Assembly (NCBI GenBank): GCA_004551485.1
Contig: SBLD01000003.1
Coordinates: forward strand, 372,001 to 436,000
DNA length: 64,000 nt
Reading direction: 5' to 3'
From: Billgrantia azerbaijanica
Lineage (GTDB): Bacteria > Pseudomonadota > Gammaproteobacteria > Pseudomonadales > Halomonadaceae
Each line of letters starts with the position of its first letter. Within the stretch, counting starts at the first letter, position 1. Shown here one piece after another: positions 15,001 through 21,884 of this stretch. The notes under the pieces were generated by a model that was not told the DNA's origin, ran no database searches, and saw only the letters and a program-made list of their open reading frames with translations. The position numbers and the translations under genes are program-made.

Positions 15001-17915
15001 GCGTGACGGTCACTGAAGATCTCGCTAAGTTGGCGAATGCGACAGTGTTCAATCGTACCTATTTTTCGATCGAGAGTGCCGGGCTGGGATACCCCTGCCT
15101 TCCCTTGACTGGCGACGAGACACGTGAAGATGTAGCGCCATTCGATGCCATGCTACGGGTGCTTTCCGATCAGTATCGGTACACGCCCAGTGTGTACCAG
15201 CGTGAGGCGCTGAGGTCGTGGAGCGCTTGGGGCGACGTGACGACGAATGCACGTCTTCGGCGATATGCAATCGCAATTTGGGGTGAGTCAGTTGCACCGA
15301 AGAAGGTCGAGTCGTTCCTTCAACGTCTTCGGGAGGCAGGACATGGCGAAGGCGTGATCAAGGCGCATGCGGTACGTGTGCGCGTGCCGGGGGCTGGCGA
15401 CAACTATTGGCGTTGTGGTAACTGCGGCCGTATCCACTTGCACTTGGGTAGTGGCATCTGTACCCGTTGCTACAAGACCATCAATCAAGGGCCGTCGGGC
15501 AAGGTGAAAGCACTACGCGACACCAACTACTTGGGCCTGCGTGTTGCAAGTGGACATGGGTCCTTCCGGCTTCGCTCCGAGGAACTGACCGGCATGACCG
15601 CCAACCCCTCGGCTCGATTACGTCGATTTAAGGGTATCTTGATTCATGACGATGATGACATCCTGCCACAAGGAGAAGACATTGATGTCGATAGTGATCT
15701 CGATCGCGCCGCACGCATCATCGACGTTCTATCGGTCACAACCACCATGGAGGTCGGTGTCGATATTGGCAGCCTGCAGGCCGTCTTTCAGGCCAACATG
15801 CCGCCGCAACGGTTCAACTACCAGCAACGAGTGGGTCGAGCAGGGCGCCGCGGCCAAGCTTTCCCTCTGGTCCTAACGGTTTGCCGTAGTCGTAGCCACG
15901 ACCTGTACTACTTTCGCCATCCCGAGCGCATTACTGGTGAGGAGCCGCCGCCTCCCTTCCTTTCCAATGAGCTGATACCGATCGCGCAGAGGCTGGTTCG
16001 TAAGGCATGGATGAGCGAGGCATTTCGCATGCTGCGTGGTGGCTGGGGAGACGACGCTTGGCCTGCTGACCGCATGGTGCCCCCCGATGCACATGGAGAG
16101 TTCATCGAAATCGCCCGATTCTGTGAGGAATCTGATTTCCAGGAGCGTGTCCGTGACGCGCTGCAGGCTACAGTGACCTACCGTGATGCCTTTTGTGACT
16201 GGTGCTGCCGCGATGGTGCACTTCAAGCCGACGCGGTCCTCAACGGCTTGGAGGTCGAGACCTTGATGGAAGAGCTCATCAAGCTTTGTCAAGCTGACGA
16301 ATATGCTGGTCTGGGCCTTGCCGAGGCGTTGGCCGAATCCGGTCGTTTCCCCATGTATGGCATGCCGACGCGTGTTCGTTCGTTGCACACCAAGCTGATC
16401 GGCGGTAGACAGCGTGGCCGCATTGAGACCACCACCATTGACCGAGACTTGGAAATAGCTATCCAGGAGTTCGCACCAGGGCAGGAATTGGTACAGGACA
16501 AGCGGGTACACCGCTCAATCGGATACGTTGGTAATCTACCACCGGTGACACGCCGTGTGAGTACTGAAGGTTGGGTGCTGGAGTCGGATGGAGATGGATT
16601 GGGATCCGCATTGAGCCTCAACGAATGTGTGGAATGTGGTTCGGTCAACAAGATCAGCGCGACTACAGATGAATCCACTTGCAGCATCTGTGGAGCGGAT
16701 CTGGATGCGGGGTTGACACGACAGTGCCACGTGCCGGTCGCTTTCGTGACCGACTTTCAGCCTGAACCTCGCAAGGACGAAGATGCACGTGGCACTAGGG
16801 CTACACGCACTGCCATCGCGAGTGATCGACTTCCTTCCATGCATTGCGTTGAAGGGACAAACACGATGATCGGCTTGAATCACCAGTCGACCCTTTACCG
16901 CCTCAATCGAGGTGAGCAGTCGGGTGACGAATGGGCTGGGTTCACGGCCGAAAGGGCTTCTCTTCGAGCCAGAACCAGCGACGAACGTCAGTGGGTCAGG
17001 CTTCGCGGAGCATGGATCGACCCCAGTGCGCTACGCTCTGAAAAAAGAGTCGACTGGGAGCAGTCTGATATTCCTCATGATAACTTCTACCTTGCAGCAC
17101 CCAGGGTGACCGATTCAATTTTGATGTACCCTCGGGTGTTGCCACATGGTTTGTCGTTCGCGAGAGAACGGGATTCGCGAGGCAACTCGCGATTGCCGAC
17201 TTCGATCGGTTTCCGTGCTGGTGCACTTTCGGCCTGCTACATGCTCGTTTATGCAGCTGCCTCGGAGTTGGACGTCGACCCGGATGAATTCGACGTGCTT
17301 GCACCGCGAGTGATTCCAGACCCGGCGGGGCAATTGCGACCTGTACTGCAAATCGCAGACAACTTGGTCAATGGCTCCGGACTTTGCGAGGAGCTCACCA
17401 GTGACCGCTATGGTGTACCGCGGATCACTCGCATGATGCGTGAGCTCATGGGCACTCCGTATCTCAGCGAGGATCATCGTCAGCGTTGTGATCAGGCTTG
17501 CTACGAATGTCTTTGCCGCTTTGGTAACCAGCACTGGCATGGCCTTTTGGATTGGCGGCTCGGCCTGGACGTGCTTTCGATGCTCACTGACACGGCTTTC
17601 CAGGCCGGCCTTGATGGTCGCTTCGAAACACCCGGCCTGCGGGACTGGCCGGAACTTGCCTCAAGATACGCACGCGATGTGAAAGCTGTTTACTCCGGAG
17701 AGCGTAAGATAGTTGAAGGATTGGAGTTGGTGAGTGTTGGACGTGATGTGTGGATGGCAGTGGTTCACCCTTTCTGGGATTGGGAAATGCTGAAGTCGTC
17801 GTGTCCAGGACTCTCTGAATTCGAGAAAGATGGTGTTCAAGTGCGGCCAGCAACAACTTTTGATCTCTCAAGACGTCTCGCTTCGACCGTGGAGAAGATC
17901 AGGACAAGTGCATGA
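12006..17915 (+). CDS. druE: Giant superfamily 2 helicase with DUF1998-like C-terminus, DruE-like
   Basis: This 1,969-residue protein carries the signature of DruE, the component shared by all Druantia types. Walker A ASGTGSGKTEA lies at about residues 136-146, a DELH box (VIDELHLQRS) near 367, and the C-terminal helicase motif QQRVGRAGRRGQ near 1273. Several zinc-knuckle-like CxxC pairs follow: CECCG (643), CPCCG (775), CGNCG with CTRC (1136), and CVECG with CSICG (1540). The MrfA/DUF1998-type cysteine cluster CDQACYECLCRF is near 1827. I start at 12006, overlapping the previous stop; the more upstream codon adds only unrelated residues. A role as an ATP-driven translocase on invading DNA is inferred from the family. 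Confidence 0.87.
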   Translation: MKDPLNAFEELRHYYLTYLETAFRIRHDTIQAKRRQLLEQPGTLCTSPLLEPVPRYLGPDDPVRIDELVKPEQAARWLPEFTAEDARAFTRLAMAGLLPVEDDVESGSRRGSFGLYEHQLQMLRKGVGVGTPGVVASGTGSGKTEAFLLPVLATIAREARHWPTADFRHWSPWWGQRQLNPSSLSFMRDNEHSERPKAVRALILYPMNALVEDQMVRLRKALDSDDAHAVMDEEMHGNRLFFGRYTGATPVTGWLRHPRLEGEPRFERRLEHRMADFQRWLKQAEKTQEEAQRRVQEGDDADLPYNFPRTDGAEMLGRWEMQRHPPDILITNTSMLSVMLAREVEESIFDKTRAWLESDPDAYFFLVIDELHLQRSTSGTEVAFLLRLLFSRLGLDREEHRHKLRILASSASLPMEGEAAKRSLDYLWGLFGAQGLGHERSRERWQDAIVTGCRAEMGASSIDIPKASQLCSSYDALVTGKDGELPDTKGDMAGWRALAETLNAEPPTRDVEWPRRVMERATTLLEAACNQNGQVRATSVDDMASRLFGDEPRAKEALANLIRLRGHAEAVGGPLAKDLSTFRMHWFLRAVEGLFAAPRQVAPDATRDERVDGYFGELSVERGLRLGAEDEAGRRARFFELLYCECCGYLFYGGMRSKGNQRVELLPHDPEPEALPEKSKGQLFEDLSAEDFAVFLPVVDRFKPFGDEKPQEDDGPGKWQRAKLDPFTGVVSTGRRELEHSGGIEGFLYDGSDPRNYNSGRIKGPFDSGSAVPYQCPCCGESYKLRHRGRHSPIRNFRAGFAKTTQLLASELFGQLKRDISDARLISFADSRQDAAGAALDLEGRHHEDVRRDLLVDKILESASSLPSQRQVEERIKKINAEVESLATNAVANLDRLKELADEKKELENKNQADDSIPLRDILDVVPEHDDKAVKPMLAQMVELGIHPTDPSGVAEIKNQTTDDNEHYAFAWHQLFDLSEHGVVWKQSDQFDTELRQARVTVTEDLAKLANATVFNRTYFSIESAGLGYPCLPLTGDETREDVAPFDAMLRVLSDQYRYTPSVYQREALRSWSAWGDVTTNARLRRYAIAIWGESVAPKKVESFLQRLREAGHGEGVIKAHAVRVRVPGAGDNYWRCGNCGRIHLHLGSGICTRCYKTINQGPSGKVKALRDTNYLGLRVASGHGSFRLRSEELTGMTANPSARLRRFKGILIHDDDDILPQGEDIDVDSDLDRAARIIDVLSVTTTMEVGVDIGSLQAVFQANMPPQRFNYQQRVGRAGRRGQAFPLVLTVCRSRSHDLYYFRHPERITGEEPPPPFLSNELIPIAQRLVRKAWMSEAFRMLRGGWGDDAWPADRMVPPDAHGEFIEIARFCEESDFQERVRDALQATVTYRDAFCDWCCRDGALQADAVLNGLEVETLMEELIKLCQADEYAGLGLAEALAESGRFPMYGMPTRVRSLHTKLIGGRQRGRIETTTIDRDLEIAIQEFAPGQELVQDKRVHRSIGYVGNLPPVTRRVSTEGWVLESDGDGLGSALSLNECVECGSVNKISATTDESTCSICGADLDAGLTRQCHVPVAFVTDFQPEPRKDEDARGTRATRTAIASDRLPSMHCVEGTNTMIGLNHQSTLYRLNRGEQSGDEWAGFTAERASLRARTSDERQWVRLRGAWIDPSALRSEKRVDWEQSDIPHDNFYLAAPRVTDSILMYPRVLPHGLSFARERDSRGNSRLPTSIGFRAGALSACYMLVYAAASELDVDPDEFDVLAPRVIPDPAGQLRPVLQIADNLVNGSGLCEELTSDRYGVPRITRMMRELMGTPYLSEDHRQRCDQACYECLCRFGNQHWHGLLDWRLGLDVLSMLTDTAFQAGLDGRFETPGLRDWPELASRYARDVKAVYSGERKIVEGLELVSVGRDVWMAVVHPFWDWEMLKSSCPGLSEFEKDGVQVRPATTFDLSRRLASTVEKIRTSA

Positions 17916-18034
17916 CTCGAGGCACCAAAGGAGCACGGGTCGACACGGGTATATCGATCCGTTTTCCAGGGTTCAAGCTGGCGTGTGACCATAAGCGGCC
18001 AACTGTCAGGTGAATACCATCACACCTCACGCTG
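17916..18034. other. Junction downstream of the defence locus
   Basis: No gene and no terminator hairpin are apparent. At 17988-18024 the sequence resembles the kind of terminal region seen in IS21-type insertion sequences (AAGCGGCCAACTGTCAGGTGA), but no transposase or second end is present. This similarity is from memory and is weak. Confidence 0.2.
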
Positions 18035-18400
18035 ATGGACATCCGCACCGCCTGGCAGCTGCGCGGCCGGCTCGCCATCGAGCTGGACGACATGAGCGCG
18101 CCGAAGAAACAGATCATGGTGTCGCGCTCCTTCGGCCGCTTGACCGGCGATCCCGCCGACCTGCGCGGAGCCGTGCGGCAGCACACCGCCCGTGTCGGGG
18201 AGAAGCTGCGCCGCCAGGGCAGTCTGACCCGGGCGGTTCTGGTGTTCGTGCGCACCATCCTATTCATGACCGACCAGCCGCAGTACCGCAGCAACGTCGT
18301 GGTGCCACTGCCGCGCCCCACCGACGACAGCCGCGCGATGCGCGCCGCGGCCCAGGCGTGGCAACTCCGCCATCCTCGTCGGCAGCGGTCGTCGCGATGA
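18035..18400 (+). pseudogene. umuC: Internal fragment of UmuC (DNA polymerase V catalytic subunit)
   Basis: The 121-residue frame matches the middle of Y-family polymerase UmuC: ELDDMSAPKKQIMVSRSFGR, then a stretch ending HTARVGEKLRRQGS, then VFVRTILFMTDQPQY and VVPLPRPTDDSRAM. These correspond to the region around the little-finger domain. The N-terminal palm with its catalytic acidic residues and the C-terminal tail are both absent, so it cannot be functional. No umuD lies beside it. It is best read as debris of a mobile-element-borne umuDC. Confidence 0.82.
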
Positions 18401-18414
18401 TCCATTGCTCGCCC

Positions 18415-18621
18415 CTATCGGCTGCTGGTCCGGTGTCGGTCGTGCGCAGCGTGGTCGCTGTGTGGCACCCGCTTGCCGGCCAGGATGGCGTCGTTGCTCA
18501 GCTCCGGTCGCACGATGTCGTCATGGAGCAGGACCGGGTTGATCGGCGTAGCGGCTCGCGACCGGGCTGGAGCGGCGGGAAGGCGAGGCTGGCCCGTGGC
18601 GGGCAATGCGAGATGCGTCAT
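18415..18621 (-). CDS. Short ORF behind a structured leader, possibly a truncated gene
   Basis: This 68-residue frame starts at an ATG (18621) preceded by a well-placed AGGAG (CAGGAGACCGAC), which makes its start look real. The N-terminus reads MTHLALPATGQPRLPAAPAR. The sequence has no recognised domain, and the last about 15 residues (His- and Arg-rich) look like read-through into foreign DNA next to the umuC fragment. I suspect the 5' end of a mobile-element gene that was cut off here. The long leader upstream (18640-18860) supports a regulated gene. Confidence 0.4.
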   Translation of the reverse strand: MTHLALPATGQPRLPAAPARSRAATPINPVLLHDDIVRPELSNDAILAGKRVPHSDHAAHDRHRTSSR

Positions 18622-18708
18622 GTCGGTCTCCTGAATCCCCTGTGGTGATCGGCAAGCGCCGACCCAGGGGAGAGGAGCCGTGCGCCGCTTTAGCTGCATT
18701 TCTATCCC

Positions 18709-18735
18709 GCCCGCAAGTTGGTGCTTAAATCGGCG
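18709..18735. repeat. 27-bp imperfect direct repeat, copy 1
   Basis: GCCCGCAAG, a 9-base variable core, then AAATCGGCG. It matches copy 2 at 18822-18848 at 22 of 27 positions, with all differences in the core. Confidence 0.7.
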
Positions 18736-18756
18736 GCAGCCCGGAAACCGGGCAAC

Positions 18757-18787
18757 AAAAAACCCGCTCAGCATGTGCTAAAGCGGG
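18757..18787 (-). terminator. Rho-independent terminator or attenuator hairpin
   Basis: On the minus strand CCCGCT pairs with AGCGGG (18763-18787, with further pairing inside) and is followed directly by six T. It lies about 140 bases before the start codon of the short ORF at 18621, so it could act as an attenuator. Immediately after it lies a second stem, GCCCGG-TTT-CCGGGC (18739-18753). Confidence 0.65.
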
Positions 18788-18821
18788 CCTCCGGCGTTCG
18801 CTTTAGCGGTACTTGTAGAGC

Positions 18822-18848
18822 GCCCGCAAGCTGAGACTCAAATCGGCG
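18822..18848. repeat. 27-bp imperfect direct repeat, copy 2
   Basis: Second copy of the GCCCGCAAG-N9-AAATCGGCG element; its start is 113 bp from that of copy 1. The conserved arms and variable core would suit either a structured RNA or a recombination or protein-binding site. Confidence 0.7.
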
Positions 18849-18943
18849 CTGTCTGCAAGGTAGCCGGAGCGGCCCCGGCATGTCAACGCCGATTCCCGCT
18901 GGCGTATCATTCCGGGCAACGGTTCCAGCCGACGAGCGAACCC

Positions 18944-19090
18944 ATGACGCTAAAGATCGAACGGCACGACATCGAGACGCTCAACGTGGCGGGGCCGAGC
19001 GCTCACAAGGGGCCGCAGGGCGAAGGCTATGCGCGAGCGGTTCTCGGCGAGGCGCTGCGATTGATGGGTTGGCGCCGACGATTGGAATGA
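18944..19090 (+). CDS. Short hypothetical ORF (48 residues)
   Basis: An ATG-initiated frame of 48 residues beginning MTLKIERHDIETLNVAG and ending MGWRRRLE. It has no recognised domain and only a weak ribosome site. It may be a genuine small gene or a scrap of a longer one; context (mobile-element debris) favours a scrap. Confidence 0.25.
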   Translation: MTLKIERHDIETLNVAGPSAHKGPQGEGYARAVLGEALRLMGWRRRLE

Positions 19091-19141
19091 ATTACCGTGG
19101 TTTCGTAAGTGCTCATTCATCCCCTGAGATGGGTAACGGCC

Positions 19142-19309
19142 ATGGCCTTCCACACCCCGAATCCGGAAATCCGGGCGCTGGAGGAGCGCAACGCCCGGTT
19201 GCGCGCCGCACTGTTCAGCAAGGTGTACCGAGGCGCTTGGCGTGGCTTGCGCAAGGGCATCGCGCGTCTGGCGAGGCTTCGCTCCCGTCGACGTGACCCG
19301 CGCGCCTGA
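19142..19309 (+). CDS. Small basic hypothetical protein (55 residues)
   Basis: The frame from the ATG at 19142 gives a 55-residue, highly basic, probably helical peptide containing EIRALEERNARLRAAL and ending in an Arg-rich tail. No domain is recognised. It lies between the island debris and the HupE block and has no obvious operon partner. I rate it as possible rather than probable. Confidence 0.3.
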   Translation: MAFHTPNPEIRALEERNARLRAALFSKVYRGAWRGLRKGIARLARLRSRRRDPRA

Positions 19310-19331
19310 TCCGGCGAAGGGCTTTGCCGGA

Positions 19332-19925
19332 TCAGGGCTGGTAAAGCCCGGCATAGTAGCCGGCGGTCGTCAGGTGTACCGTCACCGGCTCGGTGCCGTC
19401 GTTCTGCCAGTACCAGCCATGGGTCCCGTCGAACGGCGCCTCGAAGGAACCGCTGGCCGCGGTCTCGTTGCGACCCAGCCAGAAGCTGGTGAAGTCGTCA
19501 CCGGCGTTCGGTGGTTCGCCATGCATGTCGAAGCTGACCGCGCCGCCCTCGACCTCCCAGTGGAAGACGAAGTTCTCGCCGGCCTTCATGAGCGCCTTGA
19601 TTTCGGCGCCTTGCCTTGGCATCAGCGTCAACGACATCTTGTCCGACCGATAGCCGGTGGCGCTTTTCCAGACGGGATCGGTCGCCGCACCGGGCGGTCC
19701 GGCAGATGCAGGGCCGGCGGAACCCTCGGGTTCGGCCGCCTTGGTGGCACTCAGGACGGTCAGGCCCATGGATTGGCCGAGCCCGGTGGGATCGATACCG
19801 TACTCCGCCGGCAGAATGGTGGTCACCAGCAGGACGCTCGCGGTTACCGCCGCCACCGCGGTGGCCTTGACAAGGCTCTTGCCGGAGGGAAGCCCGTCGC
19901 GGCTCAGATCAGAAATGTCGCGCAT
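19332..19925 (-). CDS. Membrane-anchored protein of HupE pair (transmembrane anchor protein)
   Basis: This 197-residue protein has one N-terminal membrane anchor (about residues 20-42), a Ser/Ala/Gly-rich linker (65-85), and a periplasmic domain with FHWEVEGGAVSFDMHGEP and a C-terminal HGWYWQNDGTEPVTVHL. The His and Glu content of that domain would suit metal contact, but no defined site is seen. It lies 10 bases downstream of the hupE-like gene on the same strand, and this pair often occurs together in accessory metal-related blocks. Its function is otherwise unknown. Confidence 0.7.
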   Translation of the reverse strand: MRDISDLSRDGLPSGKSLVKATAVAAVTASVLLVTTILPAEYGIDPTGLGQSMGLTVLSATKAAEPEGSAGPASAGPPGAATDPVWKSATGYRSDKMSLTLMPRQGAEIKALMKAGENFVFHWEVEGGAVSFDMHGEPPNAGDDFTSFWLGRNETAASGSFEAPFDGTHGWYWQNDGTEPVTVHLTTAGYYAGLYQP

Positions 19926-19935
19926 CTTGGACTCC

Positions 19936-20670
19936 TCAGGAAAGGGTGAGATAGCCGGTCAGTTGGTAGCCGATCAGCATGAAGCCTGCCGACATCAGCA
20001 CCACGTTGGCCGCCAAGGCCTGCCGGGCGAAGGCCTGAGTGCGGCGCCAGGCGTTCATGGCGATCAGGATCGCAGCGAGCGCCAGCAGCTGGCCGATCTC
20101 TACACCGACGTTGAATGCCAGGATATTCGCGACCAGGCCGTCATCGGACAGCGTGAAGTCCTGGAGCTTGGTGGCGAGACCGAAGCCGTGGCAGAAGCCG
20201 AAGATCAGCACGGCTGCCTTGGTATTGGGCTGAAAGCCGAACCAGCGACGGAAGGCGCCCAGGTTGTCCAGCGCCTTGTAGACGACGGACAGGCCGATAA
20301 TGGCGTCCACGATGTATGGGTCGACGTGGGTACCGCTCAACACCCCGTACAGCAGGGTCACGCTGTGGCCGACGGCAAACAGCGTGACGTAGGCGCCGAC
20401 CTCCTTCAGGCGATAGAGGAAAAAGATCACGCCCAGCAGAAAGAGAAGGTGATCGTATCCGGTCACCATGTGCTTGGCGCCAAGGTAGAGGAACGGCAGC
20501 AGCTGAGCGCCGCTGGCCTGCTCGATGAAGAGCGCGTCGCCTTCAGCCACACCATGGGCAAAGGCGCCCGAAGCCCCGCCCATCGCCACAATCAGAGTGG
20601 CCAGGCAGAGCACTGCCCGGCGCGTAACCACGGGCAACGACCAAGCGGCGCGCGAAGCTTTCGGAAACAT
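19936..20670 (-). CDS. HupE/UreJ family membrane protein
   Basis: This 244-residue polytopic protein begins with a signal-like hydrophobic segment followed by the family motif GAKHMVTGYDHLLFLLGVIFF. Later His-containing membrane helices include LFAVGHSVTLL and IFGFCHGFGLATKLQ. HupE/UreJ proteins are associated with nickel or cobalt entry in hydrogenase and urease clusters, but homologues like this one also occur without those enzymes. No hydrogenase or urease genes are visible here. A CGGAGATAACG ribosome site precedes the start. It is translated just before the membrane-anchored partner. Confidence 0.85.
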   Translation of the reverse strand: MFPKASRAAWSLPVVTRRAVLCLATLIVAMGGASGAFAHGVAEGDALFIEQASGAQLLPFLYLGAKHMVTGYDHLLFLLGVIFFLYRLKEVGAYVTLFAVGHSVTLLYGVLSGTHVDPYIVDAIIGLSVVYKALDNLGAFRRWFGFQPNTKAAVLIFGFCHGFGLATKLQDFTLSDDGLVANILAFNVGVEIGQLLALAAILIAMNAWRRTQAFARQALAANVVLMSAGFMLIGYQLTGYLTLS

Positions 20671-20967
20671 TCGTTATCTCCGTGACATGACGAGGAGAAA
20701 AAGGAGCAACGTAGGGCCCGCGCGTGATGACGGACGCGCCGACAGGGCGCGGGATCTCGGCGCATGCCGATTCGCACGAGAGCCTAACGGCGAGTGCCGT
20801 CTTCTAACTTATGGAGCCGGGGTATTCGACTCAATCGGATTCTGGTGCCGAGTGGCATGGCACTTCGGGCCCGCGACCAGAGTGCCATTCGGAACGAGCG
20901 GCACAGGGCGCCACGCGCGGCGCATTGCCACCATCGGGGCTGAAGCGTATCCCGGCCGAACCGGTTA
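20671..20967. other. Intergenic region between HupE block and membrane-protein gene
   Basis: I see no convincing gene or RNA. It should contain the promoter of the minus-strand hupE-like gene, near 20690-20830, but no clear -35/-10 pair was found. Confidence 0.4.
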
Positions 20968-21426
20968 TCACCCGCTTGAGGAACGGTTGTTCCCAGGCAG
21001 GTACTTGTCCAGCCCCCACAGCAGCAGGCCGAACAGCAGGTGGGGCAGGGCCGAGGCCGGGATCAGCGGCGGGCCGATCTGCAGGCCGGCCAGCCCCCAG
21101 CCGACGATGGGGAAGAACACCACCAGGATCACCACCCACAACGCGGCGGCGAGGCCGAGGGCGGTGGCCAGGCTGCGGCGGGGGAAGTAGCGGGTGTACA
21201 CCACTGACCAGAAGGTGACGTAGAGCGTGTGAAACAGCAGGCCGACGGGCAGCGGAAGCTGGCGGGCCAGCAGGGTTTCGGCAAAGGCCAGGGCGGGCGG
21301 CTGGGGAAAGGGCGAGACGCCGAGCCGCAGCAGGGCCGTCATGATCACGGCGGTGATCAGGGAGACGGCGATACCGATGCCGAGGGCGCGCGGCCAGGAA
21401 GCGGGGGAAAGGGTGGAGGTTGTCAT
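20968..21426 (-). CDS. Hypothetical inner-membrane protein with four hydrophobic segments
   Basis: This 152-residue protein is mostly hydrophobic, with about four membrane segments (residues 13-33, 56-78, 85-110 and 122-142). The motif LPVGLLFHTLYVTFWSVVYTR holds a conserved-looking His. I do not recognise the family with certainty. It starts 41 bases after the stop of the ArsR regulator on the same strand, so it is probably its target and may move or sense a metal or metalloid. Confidence 0.6.
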   Translation of the reverse strand: MTTSTLSPASWPRALGIGIAVSLITAVIMTALLRLGVSPFPQPPALAFAETLLARQLPLPVGLLFHTLYVTFWSVVYTRYFPRRSLATALGLAAALWVVILVVFFPIVGWGLAGLQIGPPLIPASALPHLLFGLLLWGLDKYLPGNNRSSSG

Positions 21427-21466
21427 CGCGAGCTCCTTGTCGGGGGGACTTGGGAGCGCTGTTGCC

Positions 21467-21805
21467 TCAGGGGCGACGCGATGCGGGACAGCGTGGCCCG
21501 CAGGCGTCGCGCGACTCGCTGCAGCAGGCGCCGACGAGGTGGTCGACCAGGTCGAGCAGTTCGTCGAAGCGTGCCCGATAGCGGATGTACTGGCCCTCGC
21601 GGCGCGAGGTGACGAGTCCCGCCTGGGTCAGCTTCTGCAGATGGAAGGAGAGCGTGTTGGGCGACACGTCCAGGGGCTCGCCGAGCTGCCCCGCGGTCAG
21701 CCCCGGCGGGCCGGCCTCCACCAGGCGGCGAACGACCGCCAGGCGCACGGGATGGGCCAGGGCGGCGAGCGTCTTGGCCGCGAGTTCGTCGGTGGGTTCG
21801 ATCAT
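21467..21805 (-). CDS. ArsR/SmtB family transcriptional regulator
   Basis: This 112-residue winged-helix repressor has the family core: KTLAALAHPVRLAVVRRLVE, the recognition region LDVSPNTLSFHLQKLTQAGL, and a wing SRREGQYIRYRA. The C-terminal tail is cysteine-rich (VGACCSESRDACGPRCP), a likely metal- or metalloid-sensing site. An operator-like TTCAA-N6-TTGAA palindrome overlaps its own start region, implying autoregulation. Neighbours are a membrane protein downstream and a ZIP/multicopper-oxidase pair upstream on the same strand. Which metal it senses cannot be read from the sequence. Confidence 0.88.
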   Translation of the reverse strand: MIEPTDELAAKTLAALAHPVRLAVVRRLVEAGPPGLTAGQLGEPLDVSPNTLSFHLQKLTQAGLVTSRREGQYIRYRARFDELLDLVDHLVGACCSESRDACGPRCPASRRP

Positions 21806-21807
21806 GT

Positions 21808-21823
21808 TTCAAGAGTAGTTGAA
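21808..21823 (-). promoter_or_regulatory. Operator-like palindrome of the ArsR gene
   Basis: TTCAA-GAGTAG-TTGAA, immediately upstream of the regulator's ATG; a further ATTGAAA follows at 21826-21832. The half-sites and spacing resemble ArsR/SmtB operators. The proximity to the start codon suggests repression of its own transcript. Confidence 0.45.
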
Positions 21824-21884
21824 TCATTGAAATCCAGCCACGGCACCCGACGGTGGGGCATCGGGCGGCGCCGCCGTGCGGCGA

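Larger units (their letters stand above)
18640..18860 (-). ncRNA. Structured leader with paired repeats and attenuator-like hairpin
   Basis: Read on the minus strand, this stretch upstream of the short ORF contains a 27-base element (9 conserved bases, 9 variable, 9 conserved). Next comes a GC-rich hairpin with a run of six U, then a second perfect hairpin, then a second copy of the 27-base element, then the ribosome site. Short GCTTTAGC modules recur three times. Such an arrangement suggests a cis-regulatory RNA with an internal terminator. It recalls leaders of genes on integrative elements such as the radC motif, but that identity is only a guess. Confidence 0.35.

Noticed and set aside
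5432-17915. DISARM or plain type II restriction-modification system
   Set aside because: A C5 methyltransferase with a DUF1998-type helicase recalls DISARM class 2, but there is one giant helicase protein instead of separate DrmA and DrmB, and no PLD nuclease (DrmC). No restriction endonuclease of a simple type II pair is present either. Druantia type II fits better.
17988-18024. End of an IS21-type insertion sequence
   Set aside because: Similarity to remembered IS21 ends is short, and no transposase, helper ATPase or second end exists nearby.
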